Shown in pieces: positions 1-6,427 of a DNA stretch of 6,427 bases; position 1 is the first letter of the stretch, and each line of letters starts with the position of its first letter. The notes below the pieces were generated by a model. The model was not told the DNA's origin and ran no database searches. It saw only the letters and a list, made by a program, of their open reading frames with translations. Where the stretch lies: positions 1-6,427 of the forward strand of contig DODG01000316.1 of assembly GCA_003509065.1 (NCBI GenBank). The letters are read 5' to 3'. Made by a program: the position numbers and the translations under genes. This stretch comes from Acidobacteriota bacterium (lineage in GTDB: Bacteria > Acidobacteriota > Vicinamibacteria > Vicinamibacterales > UBA823).

Positions 1-125
1 TCCTCAGCCAATTTAACGACAACCCGCGTCGCAGGAATAGATGTGGCCTTAGGAGATGAATCCGATGAACAGGCAACAAGACTTATAAAGAGCAGCGGTA
101 AAACTAGGGAATAAAAAAAATTCAT
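1..125 (-). CDS. Lipoprotein of unknown function, N-terminal fragment, last visible gene of the mod operon
   Basis: Read on the minus strand, an ATG at 123-125 opens a frame that stays open to the left edge, giving 41 residues. It begins MNFFYSLVLPLLFISLVAC, a short hydrophobic signal peptide ending in a clear lipobox (L-V-A-C, Cys19). A Ser/Pro/Thr-rich linker (SSDSSPKATSIPAT) follows, then the start of a folded part (RVVVKLAE). The product should therefore be exported and lipid-anchored by Cys19. The start lies 17 bases after the modC stop. No good Shine-Dalgarno sequence is visible in that gap, so translation may be coupled to modC. Codons 2-5 contain a run of eight T. The visible part carries no family signature. 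A second solute-binding protein or an extracytoplasmic partner of a molybdoenzyme are possibilities only. That this is a real gene is likely from the signal peptide; its function is unknown. Confidence 0.72.
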   Translation of the reverse strand, partial: MNFFYSLVLPLLFISLVACSSDSSPKATSIPATRVVVKLAE

Positions 126-142
126 ATATTTCGTTCGGGGGC

Positions 143-1204
143 TCACGCGTCGAATACACCGACACTGCTTGATTTGAATACTAAAAATACGTCGTGACCG
201 ATACGTATTCCAAGGTCTTTCAATGCATTTTCCGTCAACTCAACAATAAATTTCGGACCAGCATCGACATGAATGAATACTTTCCCAAGGTTAGACCAGG
301 TTTCAATGACTTTACCTTTCAGGATATTACGAGCCGAAATATTTACTGGTCGATCCGCTGCCAAAATAATTTGATTTGCACTCAACAAAACTATTACGCG
401 CTCACCCGAATTTTGATTTTGACGCCCTGTCGATATTTCGATTCCCCCAACCTCGATGGTGGTTAAATAATCTGTAGAACGACCAATCACTCCATCAAAT
501 ATATTTTCGAAGTTATCAATAGCCCCAAAGGCGTTGACATAGGGTAAGAGTGCGGTCGGGCGATCGAATCCGACTACCTTTCCGGCTTCCAGCATCATCG
601 CATTAGAAGCGATCGATACAACTTCTGAAATAGAGTGAGATACATAAACCATCGGGATATTAAACTCCCCATGCACACGTTTCAGATAATTAAGTATCGA
701 CCCACGCCTAGCAGTGTCAAGCGACGCAAGCGGTTCGTCCAAAAGAAGCAAATCCGGCATCGTAGCCAGTGCCCTCGCTATCGCTACGCGCTGGCGTTCT
801 CCTCCAGAGAGCGCAGACGGTTTTCGGCTCAGTAAACTCGACAATCCCAAAAAGTCGGCAAGGTCAAGAGGGTCAATCTGACGCTTGTGTTCAGGAATCA
901 ATTTCCACCCAAATTCAATGTTGTTCTTAACGTCGAGATGGGGAAACAAAGCTCCATCTTGATAAACAGTTCCAACACGGCGGTTCTCAGGTGTGACCCA
1001 AACCCTATCAAGACTTGAATACCAGGTCGTCGTCTTCATTTGAACGTAGCCGCTATCGGGACGAAGAGAGCCACCTATGCAATCAAGTAGACTCGACTTT
1101 CCAGCACCCGAGGAACCAAATACGGCTGTGATACCGGCGTCAAACTCTCCAGTCACATCCAAGTGGAAACCCGATCGTTCTATCTGGATATCAAATGAAA
1201 TCAT
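143..1204 (-). CDS. modC: Molybdate ABC transporter ATP-binding protein ModC
   Basis: This cytoplasmic ATPase drives molybdate (possibly tungstate) import through ModB. All ABC motifs are present in order: Walker A GSSGAGKSS (30-38), Q-loop Gln82, signature LSGGERQRV (132-140), Walker B LLLLDE with catalytic Glu157, D-loop SLD (161-163) and switch His190. The C-terminal third (about 230-353) is the accessory region of the ModC/CysA/PotA group. Its segment NISARNILKGKVIE (288-301) matches the start of a molybdate-binding TOBE (Mop-like) domain, which in ModC can bind oxyanion and feed back on transport. The length of 353 residues is normal for ModC. The ATG start (1202-1204) overlaps the modB stop as ATGA, so translation is probably coupled. 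No strong ribosome binding site of its own is visible. Sulfate, spermidine and iron importer ATPases are related, but the ModA/ModB neighbours settle the assignment. Confidence 0.95.
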   Translation of the reverse strand: MISFDIQIERSGFHLDVTGEFDAGITAVFGSSGAGKSSLLDCIGGSLRPDSGYVQMKTTTWYSSLDRVWVTPENRRVGTVYQDGALFPHLDVKNNIEFGWKLIPEHKRQIDPLDLADFLGLSSLLSRKPSALSGGERQRVAIARALATMPDLLLLDEPLASLDTARRGSILNYLKRVHGEFNIPMVYVSHSISEVVSIASNAMMLEAGKVVGFDRPTALLPYVNAFGAIDNFENIFDGVIGRSTDYLTTIEVGGIEISTGRQNQNSGERVIVLLSANQIILAADRPVNISARNILKGKVIETWSNLGKVFIHVDAGPKFIVELTENALKDLGIRIGHDVFLVFKSSSVGVFDA

Positions 1205-1908
1205 ACTGGAGGGCCACCCAATCGCGTAGACCCAGGCCCTATAGACGATCTAGGCCGATTCAGCAACCAGTTGTGAACTCCAAGAGCGATAACACCTAAC
1301 ACCAGTGAAACGATAGCAAGGCGCCAGGCCGAATTAGTGTCACCTGAAGAAATTCTGGTGAATATCGCCGTAGGCACGGTTTGAGTGCGCCCAGGAATAT
1401 TGCCGGCAACAATAATGGTCGCGCCAAATTCTGACAAAGCCCTTACAAAGCCAAGTAATACTCCCGCTATCACACCCCTTTGAGCTAGCGGCAAGGTTAC
1501 GGTCAAAAAAGTACGTAAAGACCCTGCGCCGAGGCCTTTTGCCGCCACTTCTAATCTAGGGTCAACCCCAGCCAGAGCCACTGTGAACGATCTAACAACA
1601 AGCGGAAAAGACACCACTGACGAAGCCAGCACCGCCGCAAACCAAGTGAACGCAAGAGTTGAACCGAATAGCCAGTGACTTAATTGCCCGACCCAACCGT
1701 GTGTACCAACAATCCATAACAACACATACCCCACAACAACCGGAGGCAAAGCTAGTGGAAGAGAGACAAGAACATCAAGAGCAAACTTACCCCGAAAATT
1801 TTTCCTTACCAACAACCACGCCGTTATCAGTCCAATGGGCAACGTCACGCCAGTCGCCACGAAAGCAACCTGCAGTGAAAATACGACTATTGGAATATCT
1901 AACGTCAT
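1201..1908 (-). CDS. modB: Molybdate ABC transporter permease ModB
   Basis: This inner-membrane subunit forms the molybdate channel as a dimer and couples to ModC. The 235-residue protein has about five clear hydrophobic segments (roughly 6-34, 44-68, 86-110, 143-166 and 194-215). Between the third and fourth lies the cytoplasmic EAA-type coupling loop (about 114-141: GVDPRLEVAAKGLGAGS, then TLPLA). The segment LSEFGATIIVAGN (158-170), followed by GRTQTVPTAIF, is a strong ModB signature, close to the EFGAT...TQT.P.AIY form of known ModB proteins. The length is typical. The C-terminus ends in a short polar, Gly/Pro-rich tail. The ATG start is 28 bases after the modA stop, and the gene ends in a 4-base ATGA overlap with modC, so it sits in the middle of the operon. 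CysT/CysW sulfate permeases are related but normally longer. Confidence 0.95.
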   Translation of the reverse strand: MTLDIPIVVFSLQVAFVATGVTLPIGLITAWLLVRKNFRGKFALDVLVSLPLALPPVVVGYVLLWIVGTHGWVGQLSHWLFGSTLAFTWFAAVLASSVVSFPLVVRSFTVALAGVDPRLEVAAKGLGAGSLRTFLTVTLPLAQRGVIAGVLLGFVRALSEFGATIIVAGNIPGRTQTVPTAIFTRISSGDTNSAWRLAIVSLVLGVIALGVHNWLLNRPRSSIGPGSTRLGGPPV

Positions 1909-1918
1909 TGAAAAAAAG

Positions 1919-1922
1919 TCCT
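1919..1922 (-). promoter_or_regulatory. Ribosome binding site of modB
   Basis: The minus strand reads AGGA here, 10 bases before the modB ATG (1906-1908). The spacing is slightly long, and the spacer is mostly a run of seven T (1911-1917). It supports the chosen modB start and suggests that modB can be initiated independently of modA. Confidence 0.5.
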
Positions 1923-1936
1923 AGAAAATAGGCCGT

Positions 1937-2725
1937 TCATGGGTTATTTGCTCCAGGAGACACAAAATTGAATCCAGCCGTCCCAAATAGATTACGGGTT
2001 TTCTGGGAGGAAGCAATAAACGTAAAAAAATCAGCGGCAGCATCCGATTGGGAAGCATTGGTAATCTTCCAGCCAACATACTCGATACGTGGGTATGATT
2101 CTTGGATTTCATAAACAATTGATACGGCATCTGAGCTAATCGCATCAGTTTTGTAGACAATCCCGTAATCAGCATTACCTGACTGAACGGCTGCCATGGC
2201 AGCTCGAGCGTCTAACGCAAATATGGCATCTCTAGAAACATCGTCCCATAAGTCCACTGATTCAAAAGCTTTCTGAGTAAATATTCCAACTGGTGCCAAG
2301 CCCGGATCCCCAAGTGCTACGCGAGGTGCCTCAGCGACAAGTTCTTCCAATGACGTTACAGATCTGTGGTCGGAGGGAGCTATTGCAACAAGTTTGTTGA
2401 CAAGCCCAATTGCTGAATTATTATCGGAATACATTCCCGCTTTTCTAAGAATTAAGACTGGATTGTCTCCAACAAAAAAAAATCCATCTGCCGGTGCACC
2501 AAGCTCTGCGATCTGATTCGCCAGCATAATCGAACCACCGAAACTGAATTCAACGCTATTCCCGGTCTCCGCCTCATATAGATCAGCAGCCTCTCCCACC
2601 ACATCTGATAACGAAGCAGCAACAAATATCAGCGGCACGTCATCTTTTCCACTCCCATTGCAGGCAACCACCGATGCAATACAGATCACCAGGAAAATAA
2701 TTCGAAAAAGGCGTATTTCAGACAA
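1937..2725 (-). CDS. modA: Molybdate-binding lipoprotein ModA
   Basis: This extracytoplasmic receptor binds molybdate or tungstate and delivers it to ModBC. The start is a TTG (2723-2725). An in-frame stop lies four codons upstream, and no ATG or GTG would preserve the signal peptide. Residues 1-22 are a lipoprotein signal (hydrophobic core RIIFLVICIASVVAC), with lipobox V-V-A-C at Cys22. A mature type II binding-protein fold follows: VAASLSD (35-41, Ser38 equivalent to the first oxyanion-binding Ser), FSFGGSIMLANQI (60-72, Ser65), ALGDPGLAPVG (137-147) and GNADYGIVYKTDA (183-195, Tyr191). These match the known ModA ligand positions. Total length is 262, normal for the family. The stretch GFFFVGDNPV replaces the usual VFISAD-type segment and is encoded across a T9 run. 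Lipid anchoring suits a monoderm-type envelope. It is the first gene of the mod operon; no ModE box or molybdenum-cofactor riboswitch was recognised upstream. Confidence 0.93.
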   Translation of the reverse strand: MSEIRLFRIIFLVICIASVVACNGSGKDDVPLIFVAASLSDVVGEAADLYEAETGNSVEFSFGGSIMLANQIAELGAPADGFFFVGDNPVLILRKAGMYSDNNSAIGLVNKLVAIAPSDHRSVTSLEELVAEAPRVALGDPGLAPVGIFTQKAFESVDLWDDVSRDAIFALDARAAMAAVQSGNADYGIVYKTDAISSDAVSIVYEIQESYPRIEYVGWKITNASQSDAAADFFTFIASSQKTRNLFGTAGFNFVSPGANNP

Positions 2726-2747
2726 TGCTTTAACTTACTGGTATATA
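2719..2747 (+). promoter_or_regulatory. Candidate extended -10 promoter for the methyltransferase gene
   Basis: The plus strand has TG at 2739-2740, one base, then TATATA at 2742-2747, an extended -10 pattern. CAGACA at 2719-2724 (4 of 6 bases of TTGACA) lies 17 bases upstream of the hexamer. Transcription would begin near 2754, giving a leader of about 100 bases that contains the dyad at 2763-2809. The -35 element would overlap the first codons of modA on the other strand. TATATA is self-complementary and could also serve the modA promoter, but no convincing -35 was seen in that direction. The call rests on pattern only, in AT-rich DNA. Confidence 0.3.
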
Positions 2748-2762
2748 AAAAATTAGCTCTGA

Positions 2763-2809
2763 TAGAATTCAGATGTTGTATCTAAAGTAGTGCAACAGAT
2801 TTGAATCTA
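2763..2809 (+). repeat. Long imperfect inverted repeat (hairpin or operator dyad) between modA and the methyltransferase
   Basis: The arms TAGAATTCAGATGTTGTA (2763-2780) and TGCAACAGATTTGAATCTA (2791-2809) pair almost throughout. Bases 2763-2765 pair with 2807-2809, 2767-2774 with 2799-2806, and 2775-2780 with 2791-2796. An inner CTA/TAG pairing (2782-2784 with 2788-2790) closes a 3-base loop. Small bulges lie at 2766, 2781 and 2797-2798. This gives about 20 pairs, two of them G.T. Both G.T pairs are G.U wobbles in plus-strand RNA but would be A/C mismatches in minus-strand RNA. The hairpin therefore fits a leader of the rightward transcript better than a modA leader. No U-run follows it, so it is not a simple terminator. 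It could also be a DNA operator shared by the divergent genes. Confidence 0.55.
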
Positions 2810-2845
2810 CGGATTACATTCAGCGCTGCGGATGCAGCAATTTAT

Positions 2846-2849
2846 GAGG
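2846..2849 (+). promoter_or_regulatory. Ribosome binding site that sets the TTG start of the methyltransferase
   Basis: GAGG lies 7 bases before the TTG at 2857-2859. An in-frame TGA at 2845-2847 rules out any longer form, and no ATG or GTG occurs before SAM motif I. The site therefore supports the TTG as the true start. Confidence 0.6.
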
Positions 2850-2856
2850 CAAGAAA

Positions 2857-3681
2857 TTGGATACTGCGAGCGAAGAATACACCTTCACGAGCTTTTCCTA
2901 CCTCCCCTTTTACACCCAGGTCAATGTACGTTTGCTTGATCTTGCAGAAGTTGGCAAACAACGAACCATCGTCGACTTGGGCTGTGGCACCGGAGGAGTC
3001 ACAAAATTAATTTTAGAACGACTTCAATCCGCCAAAGACACCGTTATTTACGCTGTAGATCACTCAACTACTGCACTAAAAGCAGCGGCAGAAGAAATTG
3101 GTGAGCGCAAAGACCTAGTCGTTAACTACGTACATTCAGAAGCTCAAAATTTAACAGACGCGGTTAAAGACCGTGTAGACGCTATCGTTTACTGTAATTC
3201 AATTCACTATGTGCCAGACAAAGCCAAACTTGTAAATCAAATCAAAGAAAAACTAGTTACCCGAGGTATATTTGCATTCAATACCTCATTCTTCGAGGGT
3301 GCCCATCCGGAAGATAGCCACGAGTTCTTCAGAAAATGGATGATGCGTTCACTGCGAATACTAAAACGTGAGCATGGCCTTTCACCAAAAAAATCTTCAA
3401 AGGTCGAATCACGCGTGCAGCTAACAGCCAACCAATATATCGATATTGTAGAAGGTGCTGGACTCAAAATATTAGTAAATGACCTAAACCGCGTCGAAGT
3501 TCCCCACGAAGGATGGCACCAAATTTCTGGATTCTCCGATTGGATTGAAGGTGTAATGCCAGGTGTGCCACTAGATAAAGGACGCGAGTCACTGCAAAAA
3601 GGACTCGCACAGATATGGACAGAAATGGAACTGAAAACCGTCCCGAGGGTGTGGTTGTCAGTAAGCGCTTCGAAAGTTTAA
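2857..3681 (+). CDS. Class I SAM-dependent methyltransferase, substrate unknown
   Basis: This is a soluble protein of 274 residues with a Rossmann-type methyltransferase core. Motif I is TIVDLGCGTGGVTKLI (37-52), the glycine loop that holds S-adenosylmethionine. The acidic residue that binds the ribose is Asp68 in VIYAVDHS (63-70). The post-motif segment DAIVYCNSIHYVPD (108-121) forms strand 4, and GIFAFNTSFFEG (137-148) follows as strand 5. Residues 150-180 (FFRKWMMRSLRILKREHG) look helical and basic, and may form part of a lid. The C-terminal 80 residues (with SGFSDWIEGVMPGVPL and VPRVWLSVSA) give no recognised substrate signature. The start is TTG with a good GAGG site. The gene stands alone on its strand, divergent from modA and convergent with carB. 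Small-molecule (lipid, quinone or secondary-metabolite type) methyltransferases share this core. The class is certain; the reaction is not known. Confidence 0.88.
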   Translation: MDTASEEYTFTSFSYLPFYTQVNVRLLDLAEVGKQRTIVDLGCGTGGVTKLILERLQSAKDTVIYAVDHSTTALKAAAEEIGERKDLVVNYVHSEAQNLTDAVKDRVDAIVYCNSIHYVPDKAKLVNQIKEKLVTRGIFAFNTSFFEGAHPEDSHEFFRKWMMRSLRILKREHGLSPKKSSKVESRVQLTANQYIDIVEGAGLKILVNDLNRVEVPHEGWHQISGFSDWIEGVMPGVPLDKGRESLQKGLAQIWTEMELKTVPRVWLSVSASKV

Positions 3682-3686
3682 CTTTC
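3672..3686. terminator. Weak hairpin at the methyltransferase/carB convergent junction, possible bidirectional terminator
   Basis: GAAAGT (3672-3677), a TTA loop and ACTTTC (3681-3686) form a 6-bp stem that includes the methyltransferase stop codon. Two more pairs (3670-3671 with 3689-3690) are possible across a 2-base bulge. The stem is AT-rich and no T-run follows on either strand, so intrinsic termination is doubtful. It is listed because it is the only structure seen in the 31-base gap between two converging genes. Confidence 0.22.
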
Positions 3687-3712
3687 TCGAGTGTAACCAG
3701 AAGATAACCGGT

Positions 3713-6427
3713 CTACGTGTCACCAAGATACTCAGCTAAAGTCTTCACGCTATAGCCTTGACTCTCCATATCATCGGTCATTGCACCCTCTGACTCAATA
3801 GCGCAGCGAGCCGTGTCTATAGATGTGAAACATGGAATACGTTGCATAACTGCTGCTCTACGGATATGAAATCCATCCTGCAATGTAGATCGGTCACCAG
3901 TGACTGTGTTAACCACAGCACTCACAGTTCCGTCTTCGATAATATCAACGACTGTTCGACCTTTCCCTCCCTGCAAGCGTTTTTCAACCTCAGTAACATC
4001 TACCCCCATTAAACGGATCATATTAGCCGTACCGTTTGTTGCATAAATTTTATGACCTCCTTGTTCAAGCATACGAACAAGACCAGCAGAATCAGACTTA
4101 TCAGGATCAGCAATGCTCAACAATACCGATCCTCCTTCTGGAACGTTAAGTCCAGAACCAAGTAATGCCTTAGTTATCGCTCCTTCGAACGTTTGGTCAA
4201 TGCCCATCACTTCACCCGTAGACTTCATTTCTGGACCTAAGAAGGTATCAACTCCGGCCAATTTGGACATCGAAAACACGGGAGCTTTTACTGCAATCAA
4301 ATTCTGCTCTTTGGCCAGCCCAGTTGCGTAACCTTGCTCCTTGATAGTTTTTCCTTGCATAACATCCGTGGCTATCCGAACCATAGGTATACGGGTGACT
4401 TTGGATATAAACGGTATGGTCCTGGATGATCTGGGATTAACTTCAATAATGTAAACCTCAGCATCTCCTGATTCATCTCTGTAATCATCACCATTAAAAC
4501 CACGGTATGTACCGCCTCCGGTGACAATAAATTGAATGTTCATTAAACCAATGATGCCCAGCGCAAGTCCGATCCTCCGGGTGTAATCAACAATTTTTTC
4601 GACCTCAGCCTCAGTCAATGATTGTGCTGGATATACAGCCATAGAATCACCGGAGTGAACTCCCGCCCGTTCTATGTGTTGCATGATTCCTGGAATCAAT
4701 ACATCTTTACCATCGCACACAGCATCTACTTCAACTTCAAGTCCAGTCAAATAATGATCAATCAAAATGTTCTGGTCAGGAAATTCCCGCAAAGCCGTTT
4801 TGAAATAGCGCTGAAGTTCAGATGGAGTTTGAACAATCTCCATTGCTCGGCCACCTAGCACGTAACTTGGTCTAACTAACACCGGATATCCGACATTGTT
4901 TGCTATTTGAAGAGCAACTTCCACATCTGACGCCATCCCGCCTGGTGGTTGAGGTAACCCATAACGAGCAGTTAGCATTTCAAACCGTCCACGATCAGAT
5001 GCCAAGTCGATTACGTCAGGGCTAGATCCAAGAATGGGAAGTCCAGCAACACCCAATGATTGAGAGAGATTGATAGCTGTCTGGCCTCCAAATTGCACCA
5101 TCGATGCGGGAATTGAACGTCCTTCGCCTTCATTCTCAATGATGTCTCGCACACTCTCTTCATCGAGTGGCTCAAAATACAAGCGGTCAGATGTATCGAA
5201 ATCAGTCGAAACGGTTTCAGGATTTGAATTGACCATGACAGCCTTTATGCCTGACGCCTGCAGGGCTAATGCAGCGTGAACAGAACAATAATCAAATTCA
5301 ATACCTTGGCCTATTCTTATCGGGCCGCTTCCCAAGACAACAGCAACGGCGTCATCCGATGAAACAGCTTCGTTCTCTTGCTCGTATGTTGAATAAAAAT
5401 ATGGAGTAACTGCTTCAAACTCACCGGCACAAGTGTCTACCATTTTGTAGACAGGTTTTAATCCCCACTCCTTCCGCATTGACCTGACCTGCTCCGGAAG
5501 ATAATCCGCAAGCGATCCGATTTGAGCATCCGAAAAACCCATTCGCTTTGCGTTTCGCATGAGATCAGGCGTCAGTTCTTCCCCCAGCAGTTGGCGTTCC
5601 ATGCCAATAATTCTCGAAAGAGCACGTGAGAACCAAGGATCTATACCTGTCTCCAGCGTCACTGACTCGGCAGAACGTCCACTGCGTATCGCAGCTGCCA
5701 GTTTCCACAAACGATCATCATCCGCAAGAAGCTGTGGTGGTTCGCCAGCCGTCCAATTAGGATCTTCCCACAAAAGCGAACCACGCCCATTCTCGAGAGA
5801 TCGAATTGCCTTCTGCAATGCAGCCTCAAATGTACGGTCGATTGCCATGACTTCGCCGGTAGCTTTCATTTGAGTTCCAAGAGAACGATCACCCATAGGA
5901 AATTTATCGAACGGCCATCGCGGAATTTTTACCACGCAATAATCGAGAGCAGGCTCAAATGCAGCTGTCGTTTTCTCAGTTACAGCATTTGATATCTCGG
6001 CAAGCGTCTTGCCAAGAGCAATTTTTGCTGCAACCCGTGCAATAGGGTAGCCGGTCGCCTTCGAGGCCAGGGCAGAAGATCGACTCACGCGAGGATTAAC
6101 TTCAATGACGTAATACATTGAGCCTTCTTCGTCATAGCCTGACCCTTCACCAATGGTCTCAGCAACCATTTTGGAGGGACGATATGCCAGTTGAACATTG
6201 CAACCGCCTTTAATATCAAGCCCCGTAATAATATTCAGCGATGCCGTACGAAGCCGCTGATAGTCCTTGTCATTGAGCGTCTGGCTAGGTGCAACAACAA
6301 TGGAATCACCAGTATGTACACCCATAGGATCTAGGTTTTCCATATTACAAATCGTGATGACATTTCCCTCACCATCTCGCATCACTTCGTACTCAATCTC
6401 TTTCCAACCAAGAAGAGAGCGCTCGAT
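3713..6427 (-). CDS. carB: Carbamoyl-phosphate synthase large subunit CarB, N-terminus beyond the window
   Basis: The enzyme makes carbamoyl phosphate from bicarbonate, two ATP and ammonia supplied by CarA, feeding arginine and pyrimidine synthesis. The frame is open to the right edge (first residues [15 protein letters not shown]), giving 904 residues; about 200 N-terminal residues are missing compared with E. coli CarB (1073). Visible in order: the rest of the first ATP-grasp unit with [13 protein letters not shown] and [16 protein letters not shown] (6064-6106); the helical middle domain; the second half beginning [18 protein letters not shown], then [46 protein letters not shown] and [13 protein letters not shown]; and a C-terminal MGS-like regulatory domain ([14 protein letters not shown]) ending at TAG. 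Both ATP-grasp halves carry an extra 16-18 residue Gly/acid-rich loop just before the metal-binding IEVNP strand. No frameshift or stop was seen. The GTG at 6383-6385 is internal, not the start. Confidence 0.97.
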   Translation of the reverse strand: MERSLLGWKEIEYEVMRDGEGNVITICNMENLDPMGVHTGDSIVVAPSQTLNDKDYQRLRTASLNIITGLDIKGGCNVQLAYRPSKMVAETIGEGSGYDEEGSMYYVIEVNPRVSRSSALASKATGYPIARVAAKIALGKTLAEISNAVTEKTTAAFEPALDYCVVKIPRWPFDKFPMGDRSLGTQMKATGEVMAIDRTFEAALQKAIRSLENGRGSLLWEDPNWTAGEPPQLLADDDRLWKLAAAIRSGRSAESVTLETGIDPWFSRALSRIIGMERQLLGEELTPDLMRNAKRMGFSDAQIGSLADYLPEQVRSMRKEWGLKPVYKMVDTCAGEFEAVTPYFYSTYEQENEAVSSDDAVAVVLGSGPIRIGQGIEFDYCSVHAALALQASGIKAVMVNSNPETVSTDFDTSDRLYFEPLDEESVRDIIENEGEGRSIPASMVQFGGQTAINLSQSLGVAGLPILGSSPDVIDLASDRGRFEMLTARYGLPQPPGGMASDVEVALQIANNVGYPVLVRPSYVLGGRAMEIVQTPSELQRYFKTALREFPDQNILIDHYLTGLEVEVDAVCDGKDVLIPGIMQHIERAGVHSGDSMAVYPAQSLTEAEVEKIVDYTRRIGLALGIIGLMNIQFIVTGGGTYRGFNGDDYRDESGDAEVYIIEVNPRSSRTIPFISKVTRIPMVRIATDVMQGKTIKEQGYATGLAKEQNLIAVKAPVFSMSKLAGVDTFLGPEMKSTGEVMGIDQTFEGAITKALLGSGLNVPEGGSVLLSIADPDKSDSAGLVRMLEQGGHKIYATNGTANMIRLMGVDVTEVEKRLQGGKGRTVVDIIEDGTVSAVVNTVTGDRSTLQDGFHIRRAAVMQRIPCFTSIDTARCAIESEGAMTDDMESQGYSVKTLAEYLGDT

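Noticed and set aside
194..466. Plus-strand open frame of 90 codons
   Set aside because: It lies antisense within the strongly supported modC, has no domain-like sequence, and is a shadow of that gene.
1659..1931. Plus-strand open frame of 90 codons over modB
   Set aside because: It is antisense to the membrane segments of modB, with low-complexity Gln/Pro/Lys content and no ribosome site seen; a shadow.
1921..2175. Minus-strand frame of 84 codons overlapping modA
   Set aside because: It lies almost wholly inside modA in another frame, while the modA frame carries the conserved motifs (Tyr191 region and C-terminus).
2726..2856. ModE operator or molybdenum-cofactor riboswitch upstream of modA
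   Set aside because: The region has AT-rich TATATA and a dyad, but not the paired ModE half-sites, and the hairpin pairs better on the strand opposite to modA. No conserved riboswitch core was recognised.
2801..3010. Plus-strand frame of 69 codons upstream of and overlapping the methyltransferase
   Set aside because: It overlaps the methyltransferase N-terminus out of frame, begins inside the dyad, and lacks a plausible ribosome site or recognisable protein features.
5559..5873. Plus-strand open frame of 104 codons inside carB
   Set aside because: It is antisense to the well-conserved middle domain of CarB, is Ser/Arg-rich and has no motif; a shadow frame.
6383..6385. GTG as the start of CarB
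   Set aside because: The frame continues upstream to the window edge with conserved CarB sequence ([12 protein letters not shown]), so the GTG is an internal valine codon.
1..6427. Mobile element, CRISPR, phage or tRNA signals
   Set aside because: No transposase, integrase, terminal repeats, regularly spaced repeats or tRNA-like cloverleaf were seen; gene order and composition look like normal chromosome.

Overview
The window looks like a piece of chromosome from an uncultured, probably marine, bacterium of moderate GC content. I suggest Chloroflexota (SAR202/Dehalococcoidia-like) as a tentative origin. ModA and a second exported protein are lipoproteins, which fits a cell without a classical outer membrane. 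The CarB motif wording ([45 protein letters not shown]) is of the Firmicutes/Chloroflexota type rather than the proteobacterial type. This placement is inference, not proof.

Layout. Bases 1-2725 (minus strand) hold a compact molybdate uptake operon, transcribed right to left: modA (lipid-anchored binding protein), modB (membrane permease), modC (ATPase with a TOBE domain), then the N-terminal 41 codons of an unidentified lipoprotein that runs off the left edge. modB and modC overlap by ATGA, and the other gaps are 28 and 17 bases, so the four are very likely one transcript. Bases 2726-2856 are a divergent intergenic region. It contains a long imperfect dyad (2763-2809) and a candidate extended -10 promoter for the rightward gene. 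Bases 2857-3681 (plus strand) encode a class I SAM-dependent methyltransferase of unknown substrate. After a 31-base convergent gap, 3713-6427 (minus strand) is carB, the large subunit of carbamoyl-phosphate synthase. It lacks roughly its first 200 residues because the gene starts beyond the right edge.

How the genes work together. ModA captures molybdate or tungstate outside the membrane, and ModB2C2 imports it using ATP to supply molybdenum-cofactor synthesis. The lipoprotein gene at the end may belong to the same uptake or usage system. The methyltransferase is divergent from modA and shares its upstream region, but nothing in its sequence ties it to molybdenum. CarB makes carbamoyl phosphate for arginine and pyrimidine synthesis and is an unrelated convergent neighbour.

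No rRNA, tRNA, CRISPR array, insertion sequence or phage gene was seen. Most of the window is ordinary. The points most worth a second look are the dyad in the modA/methyltransferase intergenic region, the matched Gly/acid-rich insertions in both ATP-grasp halves of CarB, and the truncated lipoprotein attached to the mod operon.
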